Assembly (NCBI RefSeq): GCF_010119195.1 | Contig: NZ_WRXL01000008.1 | Span: forward strand, 79,900 to 143,899 | Source of the DNA: Haloarcula salina | Lineage (GTDB): Archaea; Halobacteriota; Halobacteria; Halobacteriales; Haloarculaceae | DNA: 64,000 nt | Direction of reading: 5' to 3' | In this document: positions 34,632 through 43,280 of the stretch, piece after piece | Layout: the number at the start of each line of letters is the position of its first letter | Position numbering within the stretch: the first letter of the stretch is position 1 | Made by a program: the position numbers and the translations under genes | The notes under the pieces: model-generated | Databases searched by the model: none | Seen by the model: the letters and a program-made list of their open reading frames with translations, nothing else | Told to the model about the DNA's origin: nothing

Positions 34632-36605
34632 ATGGGACAGACGCTTACGGAAAAGATTCTCGACGACCACCTCGTCGAAGGGGAGCTGACACCCGGAGAG
34701 GAGATCGGAATCGAGATCGACCAGGTGCTGACGCAGGACACGACCGGGACGCTCGTCTGGCTCCAGTTCGAGGCCCTCGACCTCGACGAAGTCCAGACGG
34801 AACTCGCGGCCCAGTACTGCGACCACCAGACCTACCAGTTCGACTTCAAGAACACGGACGATCACCGCTTCCTCCGTTCCGCCGCAGGGACGTTCGGTGC
34901 CCACTTCTCGCGGCCCGGCAACGGAATCTGTCACAACGTCCACAAGGAGAACTTCGCCGCGCCCGGCAAGACGATGCTCGGCTCGGACTCCCACACGCCG
35001 ACCCCCGGTGGCCTCGGCGAACTCGCCATCGGTGCCGGCGGGCTCGACGTGGCCGTCGCGATGGGCGGCGGTGCCTACTACATCGACATGCCGGAAGTCG
35101 TCAGCGTCCGCCTCGAGGGCGAACTGCCCGACTGGGCGACCGCCAAGGACGTCATCCTCGAGCTTCTGCGCCGCCTCTCCGTCAAGGGCGGCGTCGGTAA
35201 GGTGCTCGAGTACACCGGCCCCGGCGTCGAGACGCTGACCGTCCCCGAGCGGACGACCATCACCAACATGGGGACCGAACTCGGTGCCACGTCCTCGATC
35301 TTCCCGACGGACGAGCAGACCGAGGACTACCTCGAACGCCTCGGCCGCGAGGACGAGTTCGTCGAGATCGGCCCCGACGAGGACGCCGAGTACGACGACG
35401 AGATCGTCGTCGACCTCTCGGACCTCGAACCGCTCATCGCCCAGCCGTCCATGCCCGACAACGTCGTGCCCGTCACCGAGGTCGAGGGCGTCGACGTCGA
35501 GCAGGTCATGATCGGCTCCTGTACGAACGGCGCGTACGAGGACATCCTCCCGTCCGCGAAGATGCTCGAAGGCCGGAACATCGACAAGAAGACCGAGATG
35601 ATCGTCGCCCCCGGTTCGAAGCAGGCCTCCGAGATGCTGGCCCGCGAGGGCTGGACCGCGGAGATGATGGCCGCCGGCGTCAACTTCTCCGAGGCGACCT
35701 GCGGTGCGTGTATCGGTATCGGCCACGTGCCCGCCTCCGACTCCGTCTCGCTGCGGACCTTCAACCGCAACTTCGAGGGCCGCTCCGGCATCGAGGACGA
35801 CAACGTCTACCTCTGCTCGCCGGAAGTCGCCACCGCGGCCGCCATCGCCGGCGAGATCATCGATCCGCGGAACCTCGCCGACGAACTCGGCGACCTCGAC
35901 GCACCCGGCCTGGAGATGCCCGACTCGTACATCGGCAACTCCGAGTCCGACCTCATCGCGCCGGACGACGCGGTCGACGACGAGCTCATCAAGGGCCCGA
36001 ACATCGGCGACGTGCCGCTGAAGGACCCGCTGGAGACCGAAGTCGGTGGTGAAGCCCTCCTGAAGATGGAGGACAACATCACGACGGACCACATCATCCC
36101 GGCCACGCAGGACATCCTGATGTACCGGTCGAACGTCCCGAAGCTCTCCGAGTTCACGCTCTCGCGCGTCGACGACACGTTCGCGCAGCGCGCACTCGAC
36201 GCCGACGGCGGCGTGCTCGTCGCTGGCGAGAACTACGGCCAGGGCTCCTCGCGCGAACACGCGGCCCTGTGCCCGATGTACCTGGGTATCGAGACGGTCC
36301 TCGCACAGAGCTTCGCCCGCATCCACAAGGCGAACCTGTTCAACTTCGGGATCGTCCCGCTCACCATCGACGAGGAGACCTACGAGAAGATCGAGCAGGG
36401 CGACGACATCGAGGTCGTCGACGACGCTGCCGAGGCCGTCAAATCCGGTCAGACGGAGTTCACCATCCGCGTCAACGACGACTGGGAAGCGACCGGCCAA
36501 CTCGACGCCTCAGAGCGCGAACGCGAGATCCTCGCCGCGGGTGGCAAGCTCTCGCACACGAAGATGCAGCACGACGAGGGCGGCGCGGCACCTGCTGACG
36601 ACTAG
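34632..36605 (+). CDS. acn: Aconitate hydratase
   Basis: 657 aa; citrate/isocitrate isomerase of the TCA cycle. The iron-sulfur cysteines are in IGSCTN and TCGACIG. The swivel-domain motif GENYGQGSSREHAA is intact. The start at 34632 (MGQTLTEKIL) is preferred because the upstream in-frame extension is promoter DNA with a TATA-like TTTATACG. A hairpin terminator follows directly. Confidence 0.95.
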   Translation: MGQTLTEKILDDHLVEGELTPGEEIGIEIDQVLTQDTTGTLVWLQFEALDLDEVQTELAAQYCDHQTYQFDFKNTDDHRFLRSAAGTFGAHFSRPGNGICHNVHKENFAAPGKTMLGSDSHTPTPGGLGELAIGAGGLDVAVAMGGGAYYIDMPEVVSVRLEGELPDWATAKDVILELLRRLSVKGGVGKVLEYTGPGVETLTVPERTTITNMGTELGATSSIFPTDEQTEDYLERLGREDEFVEIGPDEDAEYDDEIVVDLSDLEPLIAQPSMPDNVVPVTEVEGVDVEQVMIGSCTNGAYEDILPSAKMLEGRNIDKKTEMIVAPGSKQASEMLAREGWTAEMMAAGVNFSEATCGACIGIGHVPASDSVSLRTFNRNFEGRSGIEDDNVYLCSPEVATAAAIAGEIIDPRNLADELGDLDAPGLEMPDSYIGNSESDLIAPDDAVDDELIKGPNIGDVPLKDPLETEVGGEALLKMEDNITTDHIIPATQDILMYRSNVPKLSEFTLSRVDDTFAQRALDADGGVLVAGENYGQGSSREHAALCPMYLGIETVLAQSFARIHKANLFNFGIVPLTIDEETYEKIEQGDDIEVVDDAAEAVKSGQTEFTIRVNDDWEATGQLDASEREREILAAGGKLSHTKMQHDEGGAAPADD

Positions 36606-36634
36606 AGAGACTCCGAACGCAGTGAGGAGTCTCT
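36606..36634. terminator. Hairpin after aconitase
   Basis: AGAGACTCC and GGAGTCTCT, perfect 9-bp arms with an 11-nt loop, starting one base after the stop codon and followed by TTAC. Good candidate for a terminator or mRNA 3' stabiliser. Confidence 0.55.
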
Positions 36635-36644
36635 TACAGGTCGA

Positions 36645-36740
36645 ACGGCGCGTTGCGCCGTGAGATACGCGAGATTCTGTTCGGAATCTCGATTATTGCG
36701 AGCGAGGAGTGCGAGGCGCAACGCGCCTCGAAGTGAGCGG
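36645..36740. repeat. Cluster of short perfect palindromes
   Basis: At least three hairpins within about 100 bp: ACGGCGC-GTT-GCGCCGT (36645-36661), GAGATTC-N6-GAATCTC (around 36668-36690) and GAGGCGC-AAC-GCGCCTC (around 36712-36730). Similar GC-rich hairpins follow arlJ. Confidence 0.55.
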
Positions 36741-36893
36741 CGTAGCCGCGAAGGGGCGCGACCCGCGAGATCCCGACCGACACCGCATTTTTTGCGAGCG
36801 CTCACGTGTTCTGCACTGCCCAGCGGGTGCGCTACCCGGACGCCGTAGCACCCGGACTGTGAAATTAACTCGCTCCGCCGCGTAGCCGCGGCC

Positions 36894-37097
36894 ATGACCG
36901 ACCCCTCCCTCCGCGAGTCGCTGGCGAACCGGCAGACCGGCGCGTTCTTCCTCATCGGTAGCGCCGCCGTCGGACTCCTCGTCGTTTCGATCATCAAGGG
37001 GACGGCCCCGACGAGCGGGGTCGTCGGACTGCTCTCGTTTGCCGCCGGAGCCATCCTGTTCTTCGTGGTGGCCTCGTACCTGCAGTACGGTCGGTGA
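36894..37097 (+). CDS. Small two-helix membrane protein
   Basis: 67 aa with two membrane segments, about residues 16-36 and 42-63, and a short C-terminal tail. No family recognised. A TATA-like AAATTAAC about 25 nt upstream predicts a leaderless transcript. Confidence 0.65.
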   Translation: MTDPSLRESLANRQTGAFFLIGSAAVGLLVVSIIKGTAPTSGVVGLLSFAAGAILFFVVASYLQYGR

Positions 37098-37149
37098 GCA
37101 GCGCCGTCGCTCGACGTTTCAGAGAGCGACGGCGGAAAGAACGGAAAGA

Positions 37150-37187
37150 GGGGTGGGGGTGGGGGTGGTGGCACCCAAAACGGGTGC
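37150..37187. other. G-run tract followed by a hairpin
   Basis: Three runs of four to five G plus two GG pairs, separated by single T (37150-37171), could form a G-quadruplex. Next comes GCACCC-N5-GGGTGC (37171-37187), then a TATA-like TTATAAGT. Confidence 0.35.
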
Positions 37188-37352
37188 GCTTATAAGTAAG
37201 GCCGTCTCGGTAAAGAACCTTGCGACGTTTCACTCGCGATCCCGTTCGCCGCCCATGAACTGTGAGGGTGCGTTTCGTGCCGTGTTCGGACGCGGGATCG
37301 TTCAGTGTCGCGCGGCGACAACACATATGTGGGCGCGCCCCGAAACACGGCT

Positions 37353-37850
37353 GTGACGACCGTCGCTCCATCGGGCTCGGGGTCGCCCGACGCACCGCCG
37401 ATCCGACAGGCCGTTCGCGCGGACCTCATCGAGATCCACCGGATCGAGCAGGCGTCGTTTCCCCAGCCCTGGCCGTTCTCCGCGCTGGAGAGCTACCTCG
37501 GCGAGGACGGCTTTCTCGTCGCCGAGACGGAAAACGAGGACGGCGACCCGCCCGCCGTCGCGGGCTACGTCATCGCGGACACGGTTCCGAACCACGGGAC
37601 GCCGCTCGGTCACGTCAAGGATCTGGCGGTCCGGCCGTCCTATCGTCGTCGGGGCGTCGCGAGCGCGCTGTTGAAACGCGCGCTGTCCGTCCTCGACGCG
37701 ACCGGGGCCGGCTCGGTCAAGCTCGAAGTCCGGGCCGACAACGACGGGGCACGCCGGCTCTACCGTCGCTTCGGCTTCGAGCACCGCAAGACCATCCCGA
37801 ACTACTACAGCAACGGCGCGGACGCGCTCGTGATGGTCCGACTCCTGTAG
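37353..37850 (+). CDS. rimI: GNAT N-acetyltransferase (RimI-like)
   Basis: 165 aa; probable protein N-terminal or ribosomal-protein acetyltransferase. Acetyl-CoA-binding segment RPSYRRRGVASALL and the ARRLYRRFGFEHRK C-terminus are typical of RimI/Ard1. The GTG at 37353 was chosen because a TATA-like CATATG lies about 25 nt upstream, giving a leaderless mRNA; a longer GTG start at 37305 is less likely. Confidence 0.85.
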   Translation: MTTVAPSGSGSPDAPPIRQAVRADLIEIHRIEQASFPQPWPFSALESYLGEDGFLVAETENEDGDPPAVAGYVIADTVPNHGTPLGHVKDLAVRPSYRRRGVASALLKRALSVLDATGAGSVKLEVRADNDGARRLYRRFGFEHRKTIPNYYSNGADALVMVRLL

Positions 37851-37893
37851 ACCCCGACACCATATACGGCTCCGCGCCCTTCTCCCGATACCG

Positions 37894-38355
37894 ATGGGAT
37901 ACGCCTGTCCAGTGTGCGACGACCCGCAAGCCGACGCCGGCCACCTCGCGAACCACCTCGCGTTCACGGCGATGACCGGCGGCGACGACCACGAGGCGTG
38001 GCTCGACGAGCGCGTCCCCGGCTGGGGCCAGCTCGGCGAGGACGAACTCTCTGGGGAGGTCGTCGAGTACGCCGAGGAGACGGAGTTCCCGCAGATGTTC
38101 GAAGACACCGTCGACCGGAGCGGCGGCGGACACGATCACGACCACGATCACGGCGACCTCCCGGCGGGGGCGTCTCGTCACCGCGGGAAGAACGCACTCC
38201 GAGACCAAGACAGCGAGGTGCTGGCCGAGGCTCGCGAACTGACCAGAGCGATGCTGGACGAGGACGACGAGAGCGACGACTCCGACGGGTCCGCAGACAG
38301 CGCTGACGCCGACGCCGAGCGCGACCAGACCGACGACGGAGACGAAACCCAGTAG
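37894..38355 (+). CDS. DUF5810-like haloarchaeal protein
   Basis: 153 aa. The N-terminus GYACPVCDDPQADAGHLANHLAFTAM has a CxxC followed by spaced His residues, consistent with a zinc finger. The middle holds a His/Asp cluster (HDHDHDH) and the tail is strongly acidic. It resembles DUF5810, which I recall lying beside DUF5809, as here. Function unknown. Confidence 0.75.
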   Translation: MGYACPVCDDPQADAGHLANHLAFTAMTGGDDHEAWLDERVPGWGQLGEDELSGEVVEYAEETEFPQMFEDTVDRSGGGHDHDHDHGDLPAGASRHRGKNALRDQDSEVLAEARELTRAMLDEDDESDDSDGSADSADADAERDQTDDGDETQ

Positions 38356-38379
38356 TCCCGCCGGCGACTACGGGGCGAC

Positions 38380-38793
38380 ATGGAGACCGAGGGGCAGTTC
38401 TCGCCGGCATCGGCCGAAGAGGCGCGCGAGCGCTACGAGGCGCTCGGGTCGACCGCACAGGTCGTCGTCAAGGAAGTCGCGAAGGCGATGGGACTCGACG
38501 CCGAGACGTACGAAGCGCAGGTCACCAGCGATGTCGTCGAGACCGCGCGCGACGTGCTGTTCGCCGAGTCGCTCGCAGTCCGCGTCGGGACGATGGACGA
38601 GTTCGAGTTCTGGCGGGCCGACACGGCGTGTGAGATCACGCTCGTCGGCGCGGAGAACGTCGACAACGTCGTCTGGCACGCTGCGCCGTTCGCCGAGCGG
38701 GCCGTCGCGGCGACGTTCCAGAGCGAGCGACGGGCGGCCGTCGGGACGCTCCGCCGGCAGGCGTTCGGTCGCATCTACCGCGAGGTCGTCTGA
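38380..38793 (+). CDS. DUF5809-like haloarchaeal protein
   Basis: 137-aa soluble protein, alpha/beta, without catalytic motif. Pattern and position next to the DUF5810-like gene suggest DUF5809. The stop overlaps the next start by one base (TGATG), so the two are co-translated. Confidence 0.75.
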   Translation: METEGQFSPASAEEARERYEALGSTAQVVVKEVAKAMGLDAETYEAQVTSDVVETARDVLFAESLAVRVGTMDEFEFWRADTACEITLVGAENVDNVVWHAAPFAERAVAATFQSERRAAVGTLRRQAFGRIYREVV

Positions 38794-39206
38794 TGCGCCC
38801 GGTCACCCGGAACACGCTGCTGGGCCTGCTCGCCGTCGCGGTCCTGCTGCTCGCGCTGGGTGCCCTGCCGAGTTACCTCAAGAGCGGCGACCCTTACTAC
38901 GTCGTCGCGACGCCGACCGACGGCGAGTACAGCGTCGAGAACGGGACGGCGGTGAACTGGAGCCAGCAGTCGCCCCGGCGCTACCCGTACACGACGGCGG
39001 CCCTCGACGCGGCGACGCCGACCGAGACTGGGCAGTCCGAGCCCTACTGGCGGGGGCCGGTCGGCTTCAAGGGCGCGTTCACCCACTCGCCGTTCGACGA
39101 GCGCGACGCGCTCCGCCAGCAACACCCCGACGCCGTGACCGACGCGGGCGTCGTCGTCCGGGACAACGCCACGTTTTACCACGTCGCGGTCCGACAGCAG
39201 GTATGA
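38793..39206 (+). CDS. Signal-anchored hypothetical protein
   Basis: 137 aa with an N-terminal hydrophobic helix (about residues 8-28) and an extracytoplasmic domain with sequons (NGT, NWS, NAT). It overlaps both neighbours (1 nt upstream, 4 nt downstream), so it is part of the same operon as the DUF5809-like and Nudix genes. Function unknown. Confidence 0.75.
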   Translation: MRPVTRNTLLGLLAVAVLLLALGALPSYLKSGDPYYVVATPTDGEYSVENGTAVNWSQQSPRRYPYTTAALDAATPTETGQSEPYWRGPVGFKGAFTHSPFDERDALRQQHPDAVTDAGVVVRDNATFYHVAVRQQV

Positions 39207-39745
39207 CCCGCGAATCGGCCCACGAGTGGCCCGTCCTCGAGAGCGAGTCCGAGTACGAGACCGGCTGGTACACCGGCGGCTACGACCGGGTCCGTCAGCC
39301 CGACGGCTCCGAGAAGGACTACTACTGGGCCGACCTGCCCGCCGCCGTCGTCGTGGTGGCGTCTACCGGCGACGAGCTGGTCATGGTCGACCAGTACCGC
39401 CCGACCATCCGCGAGCAGTGCCTCGAACTCCCCGCCGGTATCGTCGAGGACGACGAGTCCTACACGACCGCCGGCGCGCGCGAACTCCGCGAGGAGACGG
39501 GCTTCGAGGCCGCCGGCGTCTCGCTCGTCGAGGAGTTCTGGTGCTCGACCGGCGTGCTCCGCCACCGCCGCGGCATCGTCTTCGCGGAGGGACTGGAGCC
39601 GGTCGACCAGGACCTCGACGACAACGAGTTCCTCTCGGTGACGACCGTCCCCGTCGACGAGGCGCTGGCTGTGGCGCGGCGCGAACCAGCGAACGACGCG
39701 ACTATCGAGGGCATCCTGCTCGCCCAGGCCGACGGGCTGCTGTAG
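39203..39745 (+). CDS. Nudix hydrolase (ADP-ribose pyrophosphatase-like)
   Basis: 180 aa with a Nudix box G-x5-E-x7-REUxEExG (GIVEDDESYTTAGARELREETGF region). The preceding YRPTIREQCLELPAG is typical of ADP-ribose pyrophosphatases. Cleaves a nucleoside diphosphate derivative; the substrate is inferred. Overlaps the preceding gene by ATGA. Confidence 0.88.
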   Translation: MTRESAHEWPVLESESEYETGWYTGGYDRVRQPDGSEKDYYWADLPAAVVVVASTGDELVMVDQYRPTIREQCLELPAGIVEDDESYTTAGARELREETGFEAAGVSLVEEFWCSTGVLRHRRGIVFAEGLEPVDQDLDDNEFLSVTTVPVDEALAVARREPANDATIEGILLAQADGLL

Positions 39746-39783
39746 TCGGTGCCGATTTAGGCGTCGACCCCGACCCACTGGAT

Positions 39784-40167
39784 ATGGACGGCGAAATCGG
39801 TACCGAGGAGCTCCGGTCGCTGGTAGACGAGGCCGACGCGCGCGTGATCGACATCCGCTCGCCCGGGGCGTTCCGCCGCGGACACATCCCCGGCAGCGAG
39901 AACGTCCCCCTCCCGACCATCGTCGACGACGTCGAACGGTTCGACGGCGACGACCGGGTCGTGACGGTCTGTCCTCACGGGAAATCGAGCGTGCAGGCCG
40001 CCCGCCTCATCGCCTCCTACGAGGGATTCGACGGCGAAGTCGTGAGCTTCGCGCCCGGCCTCACCGGCTGGGACGGCCCGCTGGAGGAGGCGGACTCGTC
40101 CGGGTCGGAGAAATCGACCGCGGCCGCCGACGGGGGCTCCGACGAGGGCCCCGACGCGCCGTTCTGA
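39784..40167 (+). CDS. Rhodanese-like domain protein
   Basis: 127 aa. Rhodanese fold with the opening VIDIRSPGAFRRGHIPGSENVPL and active-site loop CPHGKSS carrying the catalytic Cys. Acidic disordered C-terminal tail. Probable sulfurtransferase. Confidence 0.85.
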   Translation: MDGEIGTEELRSLVDEADARVIDIRSPGAFRRGHIPGSENVPLPTIVDDVERFDGDDRVVTVCPHGKSSVQAARLIASYEGFDGEVVSFAPGLTGWDGPLEEADSSGSEKSTAAADGGSDEGPDAPF

Positions 40168-40254
40168 CGCCGCGGACTCGATAATCCGACAGTCGGCCAC
40201 TCTCGATCCGCAATATCGGCAGAATAATCAGCCCACGCGGTTTTGAGAGAGCAC

Positions 40255-41580
40255 ATGAGTAGTTCTCCGGACGACTTCGACACGATTCGCCTCTTCTGGG
40301 CGGATATCCACGGTGTCGTGCGCGGCGTCTCGATGTCGGCGGACGCCTTCGAGGCCGCTCGCGACGAGGGGGTCGGCTTCGCTAACGGCGTCGCCGAACT
40401 CACGCTCGAACCGGGGATGCTCGACGACCCGCAGTTCGGTCCCGAGACAGGCGACATGCTCGCGATACCGGCGGTCGACACGCTCGCGCCGCTCTCTTGG
40501 CGGGACGGCGAGGGAGCGGTCTTCGCCGACCTGCGGACCGTCGACGGCCGGCCGTTCCCGCTCTGTGGCCGAACGGCGCTCCAGTCTGTCCTCGGAGAGT
40601 TCCGAGACGCGGGGTTCGAACCCCTCGCCGGCGTCGAAGTCGAGTTCTCGCTGTACGCCGACGAGGAGGGTCGAGAGCCGTTCAACGCGCGGACCTCGTA
40701 CGACATGGCCGCCATCGACCGGGCCGCCGAGGTCATCGACGAGTGGGACGACGCGATGGGCGCGGCGGGCCACGACCTCGCGAGCGTCCACCAGGAGTCA
40801 CGGCCGGGTCAGTACGAGGTGACCCTGGAGTACGGCGATCCGCTCTCGACGATGGACGGTGCGGTGTTCCTCCGACACGCGGTCAGCGCGCTCGCCCGTC
40901 GGCGAGGGATCGACGCGACGTTCATGCCCCGCCCGCGGGGCGGCGAGGCCGCGAACGGGACGCACTTCCACGTCAGCCTGTGGGACGGGGACGGCGAGGA
41001 GAACCGCTTCGCCGGCGAGGCCGACGACGCGCTCCAGTTCCCCGCCGGCCGCCGGCCCGACGGCGCGGGGCTCTCGGAGACGGCTCGGCACTTCGTCGGC
41101 GGCCTGCTGTCGCACGTCGACGCGCTCACGGCCGTCTGCGCGCCGACGGTGAACTCCTACAAGCGCCTCGTCCCGGACATCTGGGCACCCACGACGGTCG
41201 GGTGGGGCCTCGACAATCGCTCGACCGTCCTCCGTGTCCCGCCCGAACTCGGCCCAGGTGCCCGCGTCGAGCACCGTCTCCCCGATTCGGCCTGTAACCC
41301 ATATCTCGCCATGGCGGCGACGCTCGCGGCCGGACTCGACGGGATTCGATCCGAGACGGACCCCGGCCATCCGGTCGAGACGGGCACGGCGACCGAGGGC
41401 GACCGACTCCCGCGAACGCTCTGGAGCGCGCTCGACGCGCTGGCGGCCGACGACGTGCTCCGGGACGCGCTGGGGGCGGACCTCGTCACCGAGTTCGTGA
41501 AGCTCAAGCGCGACGAGTTCGACCGCTATCAAGACAGCGTCGGCGACTGGGAGACCGACGAGTACTTCGACGCGTTCTAG
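40255..41580 (+). CDS. Glutamine-synthetase-like gamma-glutamyl ligase
   Basis: 441-aa enzyme of the GS superfamily. Glutamate/metal motifs are present: VEVEFSL, ESRPGQYEV, NGTHFHVSL, VNSYKRL and EHRLPDSACNPYLA. The sequence differs from housekeeping GlnA and resembles gamma-glutamyl-polyamine or gamma-glutamyl-ethanolamide synthetases. Proximity to a polyamine-type transporter and eutBC suggests the amine substrate may be ethanolamine or a polyamine; this is inference. A TATA-like AGAATAATC about 25 nt upstream makes the ATG leaderless. Its stop overlaps that of the convergent regulator by 4 nt. Confidence 0.85.
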   Translation: MSSSPDDFDTIRLFWADIHGVVRGVSMSADAFEAARDEGVGFANGVAELTLEPGMLDDPQFGPETGDMLAIPAVDTLAPLSWRDGEGAVFADLRTVDGRPFPLCGRTALQSVLGEFRDAGFEPLAGVEVEFSLYADEEGREPFNARTSYDMAAIDRAAEVIDEWDDAMGAAGHDLASVHQESRPGQYEVTLEYGDPLSTMDGAVFLRHAVSALARRRGIDATFMPRPRGGEAANGTHFHVSLWDGDGEENRFAGEADDALQFPAGRRPDGAGLSETARHFVGGLLSHVDALTAVCAPTVNSYKRLVPDIWAPTTVGWGLDNRSTVLRVPPELGPGARVEHRLPDSACNPYLAMAATLAAGLDGIRSETDPGHPVETGTATEGDRLPRTLWSALDALAADDVLRDALGADLVTEFVKLKRDEFDRYQDSVGDWETDEYFDAF

Positions 41581-42326
41581 TCGCTGTTGGCGGCGTTGGC
41601 CCGCGTTCCCGCCGACGACTCGGGCGCGTTATCCCGGAGGAGCGACCCGACGGCGTTCAGGATCTTCGCCTCCGAGCGCCGGAGGTGCTCGCCGACCGTC
41701 GAGGTGTTGGCCGAGTCCATCGCCGCGAGGTCCTCGATCCCGCAGCTCCGCGGCGAGTCGTAGTACCCGGCTTCCACCGCGTTGGCGAGGATCTCTTGCT
41801 GCCGGGGCGAGAGATCGGCGATGGCCTCCTTGATCTCGGCCAGGCCGGTCAGGAACTGGTCGTGATTCGGCGTCTTGAGGGAGTTCACCTCGACGGAGCC
41901 GAGCGACTGGAGTTCCTCGTGTGTCTGGGAGACGCTCTCGTGGTCGCTCGCGAGGACGTTCCAGTGTTCCGTGCCGTCGGTGACCGTCGGCGGAACGGTC
42001 GGGAAACACCGGTTCCGGAGGAGGACGTTCAGTACGGGCTCCGTGTCGGTGTCCGGGTCGTACTCCCCGGCGAGGCTGACGTAGGCCGTCTCCCGCCCCT
42101 CGTCGTAGCTGATGAGCCGCGCCGCGGTCATGATCGGGTGGTCTCCGAGCCACGCGACCAGCGGGTCGACTCGGTCGGCCGACACGCCCGTCGCCTCGAT
42201 CATCGTGATGCTGGTCCCGAACAACTGGTACGAGTACACGATAGTCGCGGCGACCGCGGGGAACGAGTCGTTCATCGTCTCCGTCCAGCAGTTCTCGTGG
42301 GTTATCTCGAAGGTGTACTCGATCAT
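41577..42326 (-). CDS. Bat-type helix-turn-helix transcription regulator
   Basis: 249 aa with an N-terminal sensor-like beta domain and a C-terminal HTH_10 (LSPRQQEILANAVEAGYYDSP...STVGEHLRRSEAKIL). The TATA box TATAAATA on the minus strand (about 42363-42372) gives a short leader to this ATG. It lies between the GS-like gene and the transporter and is the obvious candidate regulator of the amine block. Confidence 0.9.
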   Translation of the reverse strand: MIEYTFEITHENCWTETMNDSFPAVAATIVYSYQLFGTSITMIEATGVSADRVDPLVAWLGDHPIMTAARLISYDEGRETAYVSLAGEYDPDTDTEPVLNVLLRNRCFPTVPPTVTDGTEHWNVLASDHESVSQTHEELQSLGSVEVNSLKTPNHDQFLTGLAEIKEAIADLSPRQQEILANAVEAGYYDSPRSCGIEDLAAMDSANTSTVGEHLRRSEAKILNAVGSLLRDNAPESSAGTRANAANSD

Positions 42327-42458
42327 CTCGGTATCGCCGTTCGGTTGGAACGGCGGCCCTCCCCTATTTATACACTTCGTCAAAAGTGTGGGGACGACTT
42401 AATGTAATATAAGGCGAATCGAGATATTTACGACAAAACGTCTGGTCCTACGGACTTT

Positions 42459-43280
42459 TCACGAGTGTTCGTCACCTTCTGACTTGTTGTACTCGAACAG
42501 CGCGACGACCACGACGAGCAGGACCGACGAGTAGAAGATCAGCGAGGAGACCGCCGGAACGGTCGGAGTGAATCCCTGCGTCATCTTTGCGTGAATCCAC
42601 GTCGTGATGGTGCTCTGTGCACCGGAGAGATACGAGACGATGTAGTAGTTGTTCCAGGCGAGGACGAACGCGAAGATCGCGCCGGAGACGATCCCGTCGG
42701 CGATGAGCGGCAGGACGACGTCCTTGTACAGCGTGACGGTGTCGGCACCGAGGTCCCGCGCGGCTTCCTCGATGTCGGGGTCGACGCCGAGCGCGGTGAT
42801 AGAGACGACGAACATCACGATGGGCGAGATCCACACGAGCTCGCCGATGACCGACGGGAGGATGCCGTAGCCGAGGTTCGTGACGTTCGCCCACAGCGAC
42901 ATCCCCAGCCCGAGTAACAGGAGCGGAAAGAAGATGGGCAACAGCGCCAGGAGCTTGAACTGCTCCCGGAAGGGGAACTCGTGGCGGGTGTACGCGACCG
43001 CTCCGCCGGTCCCGATGACGGTGCTGAGTAGCGTCACCGGGACGGCGATCTTGGCGGTGTTCAGGAACGCCGACTGGATGCTGGTCGAGGCGAACGCGAC
43101 CTCGTACCAGTGCAGCGTGAACGCGTAGTCCACGATGGAGAGGAACCGCCCGTCGTAAAAGGAGGCGATGACCAGCGTGAACAGCGGCGTCATCAGGAAC
43201 AGCGCCACGAGCAGGACGTAGCCGTACCACGCGCCGGCCCGGAGCCGCGGCGCGGACAGCCGGGGAGTGTTCGCGCTCAT
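42459..43280 (-). CDS. potC: ABC transporter permease, PotC-like
   Basis: 273 aa with about six membrane helices and the EAA loop EEAARDLGADTVTLYKDVVLPLI that contacts the ATPase. Second permease of a spermidine/putrescine-type importer. The start overlaps the PotB-like stop by 4 nt. Last gene of the transporter operon. Confidence 0.9.
   Translation of the reverse strand: MSANTPRLSAPRLRAGAWYGYVLLVALFLMTPLFTLVIASFYDGRFLSIVDYAFTLHWYEVAFASTSIQSAFLNTAKIAVPVTLLSTVIGTGGAVAYTRHEFPFREQFKLLALLPIFFPLLLLGLGMSLWANVTNLGYGILPSVIGELVWISPIVMFVVSITALGVDPDIEEAARDLGADTVTLYKDVVLPLIADGIVSGAIFAFVLAWNNYYIVSYLSGAQSTITTWIHAKMTQGFTPTVPAVSSLIFYSSVLLVVVVALFEYNKSEGDEHS

Noticed and set aside
33918..36500. Minus-strand frame of 860 codons opposite aconitase
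   Set aside because: Shadow of a highly biased GC-rich gene; the plus strand has full aconitase motifs.
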